Positions 8,839 through 17,686 of a stretch of DNA of 44,510 nucleotides are shown one piece after another. The number at the start of each line of letters is the position of its first letter. The first letter of the stretch is position 1. The stretch covers positions 1 through 44,510 of the forward strand of contig JAHJCZ010000173.1 in NCBI GenBank assembly GCA_018812705.1. The letters are read 5' to 3'. Under the pieces are notes generated by a model. The model did no database searches and was not told the origin of the DNA. It saw only the letters and a list, made by a program, of their open reading frames with translations. Position numbers and translations under genes: made by a program. This DNA comes from Candidatus Omnitrophota bacterium (GTDB lineage: Bacteria > Omnitrophota > Gorgyraeia > Zapsychrales > Zapsychraceae).

Positions 8839-8862
8839 AAAAAAAAACAAACATGTTTGTTT
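8839..8862 (-). terminator. Palindrome plus T-run after the hybrid kinase gene
   Basis: AAACAAACATGTTTGTTT (8845-8862) is a perfect 18-base palindrome. On the minus strand it is followed by further T residues, giving a weak AT-rich terminator about 64 bases after the kinase stop at 8926. It could instead be an operator about 80 bases upstream of the repeat-protein start at 8765. Confidence 0.45.
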
Positions 8863-8925
8863 ATCTTGATGTTATTTAAAAACACCGCAATACACAAAAA
8901 TATTTGCTCTTACAATTCTAAGGAT

Positions 8926-11900
8926 CTATGCTTTTCTATATTTTGATATTACTTCTTTTAAAGCAGCCAAGCTGACCGGCTTAGGAATAAAATCGTTCAT
9001 TCCGGCGTCCTTGGCTTTTCGTTGATCCTCATCCAATACTGCAGCAGTTAAAGCAATTATAGGAATATCTTCACTTATATCTTTTCTAATTATTTCAGTG
9101 GCTTCAATACCGCTCATGCCGATCATTTGTATATCCATTAAAATCAGGTCATAATCATTATCCACTCTTAACAGATCAATTGCTTCATAACCACTTACTG
9201 CAAATTCACCGATACATCCTATTTGCTTACAATACTCTCTGATCAACATTTGATTCGTAATACTATCCTCAACAACTAGCACCCTGGCTCCTTTGCAATT
9301 TACTTCCTTAGCCAGATGGCGTGTTATGATCGTTTTATCCTGGCGTTTATCACCAAAAACTGTTCTAATAACATTCTTTAATTCGTCCAAGATAACAGGC
9401 TTTGGCAAATAGCCATTAAAACCTTTTGCTTGCGCATATCCTGCCCCCCCGATCTCCGGCTCAGCAGTAATAGCGATCATTTTCACATCTTTTAATTTTT
9501 CATTAGAACGTATCTCTGATACGAAAGTAAAACCATCCATATCCTCCATTACAAGGTCACAAAGGATCAGATCTGGCACAATGCCCTCTAATTCTAATTC
9601 TTTTATCTTTTCTAAAGCAGCGATCGGTGAATTTTCAACTGATAGTATTTCCAACTCTAATGACTCGCAACATTTTACATGTATCTTTCTTGCAATTTCA
9701 TTATCATCTACAATGATGACTTTTTTATTATTCAGCTCTACATTATTCATTGGAAAAACATCTTCATTTGCCATGGTCTCCCCATCCTCAAAATCCAGCA
9801 CAAAAATGAATTCACTTCCCCTTCCCGCCTTTGATTCAACCCATATCTCTCCACCCATACTCATAATGATCGATCGGCAAATAGTCAATCCTAATCCCGT
9901 CCCGCCGTATTTTCTTGTTGTAGAAGAATCCGCTTGAACGAACGACTCAAAAATCATTTCTTTCTGATCTTGCGCGACTCCAATCCCGGTATCTTTTACA
10001 ATAAAGCGCAATGTCTGCCCGGTTTTCGCGCTGCTTTTTTCTCTCTTAACAATTACACCAATAGACCCTTTACGCGTAAACTTTATGGCATTGCTTAGAA
10101 GATTCAAGAATATTTGTCTTAATCTTGTTGGATCCCCTTTAAGATTAAAATTGACATCCGGGTCTATATCAATATATACCTCAACTGAACTTTTCTTCGT
10201 GCGGAATACAGCTATTTTAAAAACATCGTTCAGCAAATACTGCAAATTAAAATCAACATTTTCCATTTTTGTCATTCCAGAATCAAGCTTGGAAAAATCA
10301 AGGATATCATTAATTATCTTGATTAATATCTCTCCTGAAGAAGAGATCGTGTCAACGTAAGATCTTTGTTGCTCATCTAGATCAAATGTTTTAAGAATAT
10401 CGCTAAACCCCAGGATAGCATTCATAGGAGTTCTCATCTCATGTGACATGTTCGCAAGAAAATCTGATTTCACTTGAGCAGCCTGCTTCGTCTTGATCTG
10501 GGCTTCTTCCAGATCTTCTCTTAATGATTCTGATATCAACAAAGAATCTTCAATTTCCTTATAAAAATCAGCAATCTTCTTTTCTTGTTCGGCTCTCTCC
10601 GTAACATCTTCAAAGCACTCTATCCCCCCTATTATTTCTCCATCATTATTTTTCAAATAATCAATATTCTTGGAAACTTTCAGCACTCTTCCATCTTTAC
10701 AATTGATAGTGCATTTTCTTGAAATTGCGGGTTTTGGGACACCGCGATCAAAAAGACCACAATTTTCACTACACGGAGCAAGTGAAAAGAAGCTACATTC
10801 TTTTCCAATCACTTCCTCTTTAGAATAACCTGTTAATTTTTCAATATAATCATTCCAGCTAGTAACTCTTTTTTCGAGATCTACCGTAAAAATGGCTGAA
10901 GGAACTACTCTTGAAATTAATTCTGCATGATCTTTTGCTGAAACAAGGTCTTTCTGGACATTTTTTCGATATAGTACTTCTCGCTCTAGAGAAGCCTCTT
11001 TATCAAACAATATTATACTTACCATCTTCAGATCAGTTATATTAGCTTTCAATTTTTCAGTAGTCCTTAAAACACTTCTTTCAATTCGCCCTAAGAAAAG
11101 CCATAAAAACACACCCAATAGAATGAAAGCAAAGAGCTCAATTTCAACAACTTGCATTGCCAATTTTATAAAAACTGCATTCTCTGCTTTAAAGTTCTTT
11201 AATATAACAATGCTTCCTACTACTTTTTCTCTTGCATCCTTTAAAGGGAACATAGCTGCAAAATACTTATTATAAGCTATCCTAACAGAGTGTATTTTTG
11301 ATAAATGTTTGTTTACATCATTAGCAAGGACTTCCCTAAGAAAAGAATCCAACGCTGTTGTACTTTTTATAGTAGAGCCAGTTAAAACAACATTTGAAAA
11401 TTTTCCCCGACTAACATGATCGTTAAATGCCTCCTGCCCTGCCAAAAACTGATCCTCATCAAGCATACTCTTATCAATAAAAGACATAATTTCTACATTT
11501 TTCATTCTTGCTATATCTGGATGAATGTAGTCAATTTCTTTTGCAAGTTCAATAAATCCAATAATATCGCCATCCACAACCCACGGCCGCACGACCCTAA
11601 GAGCAAACCTGCCATAAAGGCCTAATTCTATTCCATATTTAGTGATCCCCTTTCGATAGGCTTCGCTCAGTGTGTATCTATCTATAATATCACCAAAATC
11701 ATCAGGCTTATGAACTCGAAGAAAATTCTTTCTTTGGGTATCCTGAAAATTAAAATGAGTTATATTATAGCTCTTGTTCAACTCCCTAAATATCGTTTTA
11801 GAGAAATTATAAAGAGACTCTCTATCCTTTTCAAGGTATGCTCTCTGCAGATTCTTGTTCTTTTCTATAAGATCTATATAGGAAGCGATAATACTTGCCT

Positions 11901-13041
11901 CTTTATCAAGGATCGAGTTATATTCTTTATTAACCTCTTTCAATGTCCTTTTAAATTCTGAGCCTATTTGATTCCTATGATATATGTAGAAAAACCACAT
12001 ACTTGAAAAGCAGATCAAAAATAAAGCAGCACCAACAGGGATGATGATCTTACTTCTTATCTTATTAAAAGAAAATTCCTTTTTATCAAAACTATGAATG
12101 TATATCGAAAAATATGCGATTATCAACATTAAGCAAAACACCAGGATCAACAGGCGAGCTTGATATCCTGTAAGATGCAAGCCAATAATATCCTTCTTTA
12201 ATGAAATGACATCCCACCCTTTAATATAAGTTTCGCCTCTTTCGATAAAATACTTTTCTTTTTTATAAACGATCTCGCCGGATTCTATTGACATTTCCAT
12301 TGGAACTATTTCATTTCCCGCGAATTGCTTTGATCTTCTTATTTCTTTAACAACTTCTTTTGATAATGGCTTTAAAGCCTTGTAAAGGGATTTTTTGTCG
12401 TTTGTTGCAAAAATAATACCTTCCTTTGAAACAAACATTTTAGGGGAATCAAATTTTTCGAGTAATTGGTCAATGTCATCAAGACCTATCTTAAAAACAA
12501 TAACACCAAGGACCTTTCCCTCTTCCATATCGTAGATCCTTGAGCTTATATAAAGTCCTCTCTTATATGTTGTAACACCTACTGCAGGAAAAACGACCAA
12601 GCCACCTTTTAGGGCTTCTGTAAAATATACTCTAAAAGAATAATTATTGCCTGTTAATGATTTTCCGTCCTCATAAATAGTTGAAGCAACTACTGTTCCG
12701 ATAGTGTCCATTATATAAACGATATCTGAACCTGAGTCTAATCTTGCATTTTCGATCAAATTCTTAACAGAATCATCATCTATGGAGGTAGTGTTCTTTA
12801 AAAGAGTCTCGATACTGTTATTTCTTATTAATTGATCAAGCATTAACATTCTCTTTTCAATACTTACGTCAATGTATTCTACGATCTCAGACAATTCATC
12901 ATTATTTTTTTCAATTAAATTACTTCTGGTGAGATTTCTTGCTTCAATATAGAAAGGCCCTATTAAAAGAATTATGATGCATAGAAAAAGCAAATTCTTA
13001 GGGAATATTGATTTCTTTATTTGTTTTAATTTTTCATACAT
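8926..13041 (-). CDS. Hybrid sensor histidine kinase with two extracytoplasmic sensors, PAS, and two receivers
   Basis: 1371 residues. In order: TM near 17-34; first extracytoplasmic region about 35-290 (CACHE-like, with VYIMDTIGTVVAST and GLYISSRIYD); TM about 292-315; TM about 334-354; second extracytoplasmic region about 355-625 (with KYGIELGLYGRFALRVVRPW); TM about 628-652; coiled coil; PAS about 700-820; HisKA with H-box FLANMSHEMRTPMNAILGFS (H867); HATPase with GDPTRLRQIFLNLLSNAIKF, DTGIGV and GGTGLGL; receiver 1 about 1104-1227 (D1162); receiver 2 about 1250-1370 (D1303). No HPt domain is seen, so phosphate must leave through a separate HPt protein or receivers. The sensed ligand is unknown. 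The kinase is transcribed alone; the nearest stand-alone receiver here is at 30156-30530, too far away to be an obvious partner. Confidence 0.93.
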   Translation of the reverse strand: MYEKLKQIKKSIFPKNLLFLCIIILLIGPFYIEARNLTRSNLIEKNNDELSEIVEYIDVSIEKRMLMLDQLIRNNSIETLLKNTTSIDDDSVKNLIENARLDSGSDIVYIMDTIGTVVASTIYEDGKSLTGNNYSFRVYFTEALKGGLVVFPAVGVTTYKRGLYISSRIYDMEEGKVLGVIVFKIGLDDIDQLLEKFDSPKMFVSKEGIIFATNDKKSLYKALKPLSKEVVKEIRRSKQFAGNEIVPMEMSIESGEIVYKKEKYFIERGETYIKGWDVISLKKDIIGLHLTGYQARLLILVFCLMLIIAYFSIYIHSFDKKEFSFNKIRSKIIIPVGAALFLICFSSMWFFYIYHRNQIGSEFKRTLKEVNKEYNSILDKEASIIASYIDLIEKNKNLQRAYLEKDRESLYNFSKTIFRELNKSYNITHFNFQDTQRKNFLRVHKPDDFGDIIDRYTLSEAYRKGITKYGIELGLYGRFALRVVRPWVVDGDIIGFIELAKEIDYIHPDIARMKNVEIMSFIDKSMLDEDQFLAGQEAFNDHVSRGKFSNVVLTGSTIKSTTALDSFLREVLANDVNKHLSKIHSVRIAYNKYFAAMFPLKDAREKVVGSIVILKNFKAENAVFIKLAMQVVEIELFAFILLGVFLWLFLGRIERSVLRTTEKLKANITDLKMVSIILFDKEASLEREVLYRKNVQKDLVSAKDHAELISRVVPSAIFTVDLEKRVTSWNDYIEKLTGYSKEEVIGKECSFFSLAPCSENCGLFDRGVPKPAISRKCTINCKDGRVLKVSKNIDYLKNNDGEIIGGIECFEDVTERAEQEKKIADFYKEIEDSLLISESLREDLEEAQIKTKQAAQVKSDFLANMSHEMRTPMNAILGFSDILKTFDLDEQQRSYVDTISSSGEILIKIINDILDFSKLDSGMTKMENVDFNLQYLLNDVFKIAVFRTKKSSVEVYIDIDPDVNFNLKGDPTRLRQIFLNLLSNAIKFTRKGSIGVIVKREKSSAKTGQTLRFIVKDTGIGVAQDQKEMIFESFVQADSSTTRKYGGTGLGLTICRSIIMSMGGEIWVESKAGRGSEFIFVLDFEDGETMANEDVFPMNNVELNNKKVIIVDDNEIARKIHVKCCESLELEILSVENSPIAALEKIKELELEGIVPDLILCDLVMEDMDGFTFVSEIRSNEKLKDVKMIAITAEPEIGGAGYAQAKGFNGYLPKPVILDELKNVIRTVFGDKRQDKTIITRHLAKEVNCKGARVLVVEDSITNQMLIREYCKQIGCIGEFAVSGYEAIDLLRVDNDYDLILMDIQMIGMSGIEATEIIRKDISEDIPIIALTAAVLDEDQRKAKDAGMNDFIPKPVSLAALKEVISKYRKA

Positions 13042-13141
13042 AAAAGTATAAGTTCAAAAACATTTATACAAAAAAATGATATTCAACGCTATTACAAGAT
13101 TTTTCAGATTTACATCAAAGAGAATCCTTCAAAATAAATAA

Positions 13142-13639
13142 TTACTTTCTAAAATGATCAGACGGCCTTAGGCACTTAGTAAGCTTTCTTATCGCAGCCG
13201 TTCGGAGCTTTTGCTTTTCAAGGTCTTGTTTAGCTTCCTGAAAATCAGATTGTCCTGCAATAATATCATTTACATAAGACTCTCTTTGCTCTTCGGTCAT
13301 AAAATTTTCACGGATCACTTTTAACTCACCCGAATCCAAGAAAAATCCTCCGCATACATAGCATTCATCAACCGTGACTTCTTTAGCAGATTTATATAAA
13401 TGAGCGACCATTGGATTAAAACACTTAGGACATTTGATCTTTCCGCGATCATCATCTTTAGCTCTTGAGCTTTGCAAAGCAGCTGTTAACGCTTTTCCTA
13501 GACCTTCATGCGTTTCATCAAGTTTTTCTAATTCAAACCAGTCAAACCAAATCCCGTTGCAGCCATTACTACAAATATCTATTAAAACTCCCCCAAGATC
13601 TTCCTCTATCATAGCGGTTTCACATACTGGACAATTCAT
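13142..13639 (-). CDS. Duplicated zf-TFIIB zinc-ribbon protein
   Basis: 165 residues with two zinc-ribbon modules. The first is MNCPVCETAM...DICSNGCNGIWFDWFELEKL (residues 1-41); the second is IKCPKCFNPM...DECYVCGGFFLDSGELKVI (about 68-108). Both fit the CPxC...C..C.G.WFD..EL pattern of the zf-TFIIB family. The C-terminal tail is basic and helical. Function is unknown; family members are small cytosolic proteins of unclear role. The start is supported by AAGGAGG 5 bases before the ATG. Confidence 0.85.
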   Translation of the reverse strand: MNCPVCETAMIEEDLGGVLIDICSNGCNGIWFDWFELEKLDETHEGLGKALTAALQSSRAKDDDRGKIKCPKCFNPMVAHLYKSAKEVTVDECYVCGGFFLDSGELKVIRENFMTEEQRESYVNDIIAGQSDFQEAKQDLEKQKLRTAAIRKLTKCLRPSDHFRK

Positions 13640-13706
13640 AAATACCTCCTTGATTACTATTTAAATGAATATTAGTAAAGATATTATACACAAAAAGCAT
13701 ATTTTA

Positions 13707-14471
13707 TTAAATAATATTAGTAGTTTGCTGGATCACACCATCTGGCAAAATATTCCAATGCATATTTTTTGATAGCCAATGATTCAACAGCAAGAGCATG
13801 ACAATAGAAAAAATATTAATAGCCATTCCGACCTTTATCGCCTTTTTGTCTTTATAAGACAAAAAATAAACCAGAATAGCAATCGATAAAAATCCGAATA
13901 TATGTGCAAGATGACTAACTCCATCGGAAGCCTGATTTAAAAAACCCTGTATGTCAGCATAGAAAAACATCCATCCTTTTACCATTGTAGGTATTGGAAG
14001 GATCATTTCATAAGTGACGGTAAAAGGAGCCAACAGCATTGCTCCAGAGATAAGGCCCATAACAGCACCAGAAGCCCCAATAATTGCAACATTCTTATTC
14101 AGCAAAAAGGCATAAACTGCAGTAGAAAATAACATCGAGATAGTTAAAGCCCCGAAATATATAAATAGGGTTTTTCGAACTCCCAGCTTTTTTTCAACGA
14201 TCTTTCCAAAAATAAAAACACCCAGCATATTCCAAAGAAAATGAGATAGGCTCCCATGGATGAATCCAGAAGTTATCACGCACCAGACCTTACCATTAAT
14301 AAGGTTACCAGGATACATAATAAATGGCTGCAAATACTCCCTACCATTAGGAGTGTAATACATAAAATAGAAAACAGCTGTATTCAGAGCAATGATAATA
14401 TCAACCGTCAAGGACCCAAATAAAAATTGAAATAAGCTGAAAGACTCTTTTTTTTCTTTTTTTTTGCCCAT
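13707..14471 (-). CDS. Rhomboid-family intramembrane serine protease
   Basis: 254 residues from the ATG at 14469-14471. An upstream in-frame TTG at 14483 would add four residues and overlap purU by 8 bases. About six hydrophobic helices are present. Rhomboid signatures are SGFIHGSLSHFLWNMLGVFIFG (second helix), the catalytic GASGAVMG with S134, and HLAHIFGF with H190, giving the Ser-His dyad. Rhomboids cut single-pass membrane proteins within the bilayer; the substrate is unknown. It begins 4 bases after the purU stop, with no strong Shine-Dalgarno, so it is probably translated by coupling from purU. Confidence 0.9.
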   Translation of the reverse strand: MGKKKEKKESFSLFQFLFGSLTVDIIIALNTAVFYFMYYTPNGREYLQPFIMYPGNLINGKVWCVITSGFIHGSLSHFLWNMLGVFIFGKIVEKKLGVRKTLFIYFGALTISMLFSTAVYAFLLNKNVAIIGASGAVMGLISGAMLLAPFTVTYEMILPIPTMVKGWMFFYADIQGFLNQASDGVSHLAHIFGFLSIAILVYFLSYKDKKAIKVGMAINIFSIVMLLLLNHWLSKNMHWNILPDGVIQQTTNII

Positions 14472-14475
14472 TAGA

Positions 14476-15327
14476 TCAATCAAATATAACTGTTTTATTG
14501 TTGAATTTCAGGATCTTTCTCTCCAAGTGCCATCTAATTGCACGATTTAGAACGACTTTCTCCAGGTCCTCTCCCTTACGAACAAGGTCCTCTAAAACAT
14601 CCCTGTGACTGATCCTTACTGTGTCCTGTTCGATAATAGGGCCTTCATCAAGATGCTCGGTAACATAGTGACTTGTCGCGCCAATTATCTTCACACCTTT
14701 TCTATAAGCCTGGGCATAGGGGCTCTTTCCTATAAAAGCAGGAAGAAAAGAATGATGTATATTAATGATCCGGTTCTCATATTTATCGACAATTTCAGGC
14801 GTAAGTATCTGATGATAACGCGCAAGGACTATAAGATCGATCTTCTCTTCTTCTAGAATATCAATCTCTTTTTGCTCCTGGTCCTTCTTGTTCTCCTTAG
14901 TAATAGGGACCTCATAGAACTTTATACCAAATTCATCTGCAGCACCTTTAGCGGCAGAGTGATTGCTTATTATCATAGGAATTGAACAGTTAAATTGGCC
15001 TGCCCTGTATCTGTACAAAAGATCGTAAAGACAGTGCAGATGTTGAGAGACAAATAATGCCACTCTATACTTCTTGTCAGTAAAATTAAGCGTCCAATCC
15101 ATTTCAAACCTGCTTGCGACATCAGCAAAACTATTCTTTATTTCATCTCTTTCAATACCAAAACCCTCTAAAGACCACTCTATTCTCATAAAGAATGTAT
15201 TGCTTTGCTCATCAATATGTTGATCTGCATGAATAATATTGCCATTATTCTCATAAACGAAAGTAGTGATAGCAGAAGTTATGCCCTTTTTATCGGGACA
15301 TGAAACCAACAAGATAACATTACTCAT
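14476..15327 (-). CDS. purU: Formyltetrahydrofolate deformylase
   Basis: 283 residues, normal length. An N-terminal ACT domain (about 1-85, VILLVSCPDKKGITSAI) is followed by a formyltransferase fold. The catalytic segment is INIHHSFLPAF near residue 187, with GATSHYVTEHLDEGPIIEQD following, which carries the catalytic aspartate. The enzyme hydrolyses 10-formyl-THF to formate and THF, balancing one-carbon pools; this links it in pathway, though not in operon, with the gcv genes at the left end. A strongly palindromic element lies 20 bases upstream (15347-15451). Rhomboid follows within 4 bases. Confidence 0.95.
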   Translation of the reverse strand: MSNVILLVSCPDKKGITSAITTFVYENNGNIIHADQHIDEQSNTFFMRIEWSLEGFGIERDEIKNSFADVASRFEMDWTLNFTDKKYRVALFVSQHLHCLYDLLYRYRAGQFNCSIPMIISNHSAAKGAADEFGIKFYEVPITKENKKDQEQKEIDILEEEKIDLIVLARYHQILTPEIVDKYENRIINIHHSFLPAFIGKSPYAQAYRKGVKIIGATSHYVTEHLDEGPIIEQDTVRISHRDVLEDLVRKGEDLEKVVLNRAIRWHLERKILKFNNKTVIFD

Positions 15328-15346
15328 TTATTTTCCTCGGTTTATA

Positions 15347-15451
15347 CCCCGCCTTTTCAGTCGGGGATGACATCCTCGGGAATGAAGCCTTTCCTAGATA
15401 CTTAAGTGACTGTCCAGGAACAGTCTCCAGGGGAATTTAGAAGGCTTCATT
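15347..15451. repeat. Palindromic element upstream of purU (leader RNA or IS200/IS605-like remnant)
   Basis: Three nested or adjacent palindromes lie in about 105 bases. An 11-bp perfect stem AATGAAGCCTT (15381-15391) pairs with 15441-15451 and encloses the hairpin GACTGT-6 nt-ACAGTC (15408-15425). Next to it is CCCCG-10 nt-CGGGG (15347-15366). On the minus strand this is the purU leader, ending 8 bases before the GAGGA ribosome site. The combination of a GC hairpin with a long stem and an ACTGTCC/GGAACAGT hairpin also resembles ends of IS200/IS605-type elements, from memory. No transposase is present. Confidence 0.5.
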
Positions 15452-15551
15452 TCTCCATTAATTTATAATCAAGGCGCTTCTATTGTTTTCTTTTATCTTA
15501 TTGTGTTTTGCTGATTTTTAAAGAATTTTTCAACTTAATTAAGTAAGTTCT

Positions 15552-16967
15552 TTAATTTACTGTTTTTTCAACACTGGCGCTCTCATTAACGATATATTTT
15601 TCACATTCTTGCATAAACTCAACAATAGTTTTATCCAGCAAAATATGTTTTCTAAGAATAGGTTTTTTAAGGACTAAGCCCGACAAAGTTACGCAGCGGC
15701 TCAAGGCAACATATATCTGCCCGTGAGAAAATGTGCCATCCCCAATATCTACGATCACTTTAGAAAAAGTCTTGCCCTGGCTTTTATGAATAGTTATCGC
15801 CCAGGCAAGCCTTAAGGGATACTGTCTGAAGGAACCTACAGATTCTGATTCGATCATTTCAGTTTCTTGATTATAAGAGAACTTGAACATCTCCCATTGA
15901 AAAGGAGAGACCTCCACCATTTTCCCGCTAGATAATTCGACAACAACAATTTGATCATACTCAACAAAAGAAACTATCTTTCCTATACTGCCGTTTATCC
16001 ACCTTCCTGAAGGGTCATTATTCAAAAGCATGACCTGTGCATTAACTTTCATTTGGAGCGAGAATTGTGTAGGCAAATTCTTCTGCTCGAATTTCCCTGA
16101 TATCTCACCCTCTGAAAAATAGGCCTGGAAATCTATCCTGTTCAATTGAGCTTCATTGACCTTATCAGCCAAACTGTTCGTGGTTGTTAAATAAATATAG
16201 AAATCATCTCCCTTTGGTTTAAAGTCAGGAAGATATCTTTCATTCAATGCGACAAGTTGTTTATCAGTAATTGACCTGTTCCTTATTGCTCCTAACAATT
16301 CTATAAAGCGCTCTTCTTTCTGTCGGTATATCTTATCTAATTCAAATATCCTTAATCTATCATAAGAAAACTCGAAATTTTCATCACTATCTTTGTAAGA
16401 GCTGTTATTGAATAATTTTCTAAAAACCTTTGAGTCAAAGAAATACGGACTTTTATAGAGGTCTCTAAAGATCGATCTCTCTATGCCGGGCACCACGGGA
16501 GGTAATTGATACATGTCTCCAATAAATATCATCTGAACTCCGCCAAAAGGCTCTCTTGATTCTTTGCCGTGCAATCTCATAAATTCATCTATGCAATCTA
16601 ACAGGTCTGCCCTTACCATTGATACTTCATCAATAATGATGGTATCGATCTTTTTATAGATATCCGTGGCCTGTTTTCTAATTCTTATATTTACAACTGT
16701 TTCAGGGGTAATATCCGGCTTGAACCTAAAGAACGAATGTATCGTCTGGCCCTTTATATTTACCGCAGCCACTCCTGTTGGAGCCAATACCACAACATTC
16801 TTTAGCGTGTTCGACCTGAAGTACTGAAGGATCGTGGATTTGCCTGTTCCCGCCTTTCCGACTATTAAGACATTATGCCAGGAATTTTCAAGCGTATCAT
16901 ATGCTTGAGCAAATTGATCATTGAACTCTAAATTATTATCGTTATTGTTTTCTAGATTTTTTTTCAT
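15552..16967 (-). CDS. PIF1/RecD-like superfamily 1 DNA helicase
   Basis: 471 residues. Motif I is GKAGTGKST (37-45), motif II is IIIDEVSMV near 107, motif III is MIFIGDMYQLPP near 142, and the C-terminal motifs V/VI are LAWAITIHKSQGKTFSKV near 385 and IYVALSRCVTLSGL near 413. This set is typical of bacterial PIF1-like AAA helicases that unwind DNA 5'-3'. It is close to the minimal helicase core, with no added nuclease or HRDC domain seen. It ends 101 bases upstream of the purU element. The upstream 180 bases carry hairpins rather than another gene. Confidence 0.9.
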   Translation of the reverse strand: MKKNLENNNDNNLEFNDQFAQAYDTLENSWHNVLIVGKAGTGKSTILQYFRSNTLKNVVVLAPTGVAAVNIKGQTIHSFFRFKPDITPETVVNIRIRKQATDIYKKIDTIIIDEVSMVRADLLDCIDEFMRLHGKESREPFGGVQMIFIGDMYQLPPVVPGIERSIFRDLYKSPYFFDSKVFRKLFNNSSYKDSDENFEFSYDRLRIFELDKIYRQKEERFIELLGAIRNRSITDKQLVALNERYLPDFKPKGDDFYIYLTTTNSLADKVNEAQLNRIDFQAYFSEGEISGKFEQKNLPTQFSLQMKVNAQVMLLNNDPSGRWINGSIGKIVSFVEYDQIVVVELSSGKMVEVSPFQWEMFKFSYNQETEMIESESVGSFRQYPLRLAWAITIHKSQGKTFSKVIVDIGDGTFSHGQIYVALSRCVTLSGLVLKKPILRKHILLDKTIVEFMQECEKYIVNESASVEKTVN

Positions 16968-16990
16968 TGAGCTTCTGATTTTTCATTCAG

Positions 16991-17053
16991 GCAAGAAAAT
17001 CGCTACGCGATAACTTGCGATTTTAAGCAGCCGGGAAAGTTTTATACTTTCCC
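16991..17053. other. Two hairpins, one with a competing alternative fold, upstream of the helicase
   Basis: GGGAAAGT/ACTTTCCC (17033-17040 and 17046-17053) forms an 8-bp stem with a 5-base loop. Beside it AAAATCGC/GCGATTTT (16996-17003, 17017-17024) forms an 8-bp stem. This second hairpin competes with another fold made of GCAAG/CTTGC (16991-16995, 17014-17018) around ATCGC-TAC-GCGAT (16999-17011). No T-run follows either, so they are not classic terminators. They lie in the 5' leader of the helicase gene (start 16967) and past the 3' end of the CBS gene. Confidence 0.4.
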
Positions 17054-17147
17054 ATGCTGTAAAAAAAACATAATTAAGAAGGGAAAATAATTGAAGAGCT
17101 TCTCTAAAAACAGGAAAGAAAAAGCGGCCTTCCTTATTTTATTGTCT

Positions 17148-17660
17148 TTAAATATCTAAAGACATAACATCTACAAAAAACTTAACTAATATTTGTTCAC
17201 TTATCACTCCAACAACATATTTGTTGTTATCAACTACAGGGACACATCCCAACATTCTTTTTGCCATCAAACTAGCAACATCAAAAACCAATTTATCTGG
17301 CTTAACAGTAAGCGGGCTAGTTTTCATTATTTTTTTAAGCCTGAAAGAATTTAATGCTTCCTTGCTGTAGTAGCTGTCTCCATCTAATAATTTATCAGAA
17401 TCATATTCTAACATAGCTATTATTTTCCTTGGAGCATGTGCTTTATATAAATACTTCTGACTGATTATGCCGGAGATCCTATTTGTCTCATCGACAACAA
17501 TAACATGAGTAAGATGATTTGCAACAAAAGTGTTGTGGACAACACTTAGAGGCTCGTCTTCCCGAACCGTGATCACGTCTCTCTCCATTATCTCTGAAAC
17601 TTTAGTAAGTCTTAAGATCTGAAGAGGCCCTGATTTGTCATTTTTTTGTGGATCTTGCAT
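17148..17660 (-). CDS. CBS-domain pair protein
   Basis: 170 residues from the ATG at 17658-17660, preferred because GAGG lies 9 bases upstream; a TTG at 17675 would add five residues. Two CBS modules fill the protein: about 24-80 (KVSEIMERDVITVREDEPLSVVHN, then THVIVVDETNRISGIISQ) and about 108-168 (LKKIMKTSPLTVKPDKLVFDVA, then GCVPVVDNNKYVVGVISEQ). Bateman pairs usually bind adenosyl nucleotides and regulate partners. No effector domain is fused, so the partner is unknown. It is 11 bases... from the stop of the short downstream order: it directly follows the DUF3313 lipoprotein gene (17687) on the same strand, and so probably shares its transcript. Confidence 0.88.
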   Translation of the reverse strand: MQDPQKNDKSGPLQILRLTKVSEIMERDVITVREDEPLSVVHNTFVANHLTHVIVVDETNRISGIISQKYLYKAHAPRKIIAMLEYDSDKLLDGDSYYSKEALNSFRLKKIMKTSPLTVKPDKLVFDVASLMAKRMLGCVPVVDNNKYVVGVISEQILVKFFVDVMSLDI

Positions 17661-17686
17661 ATTACTTATCCTCAAGATATTATTGT

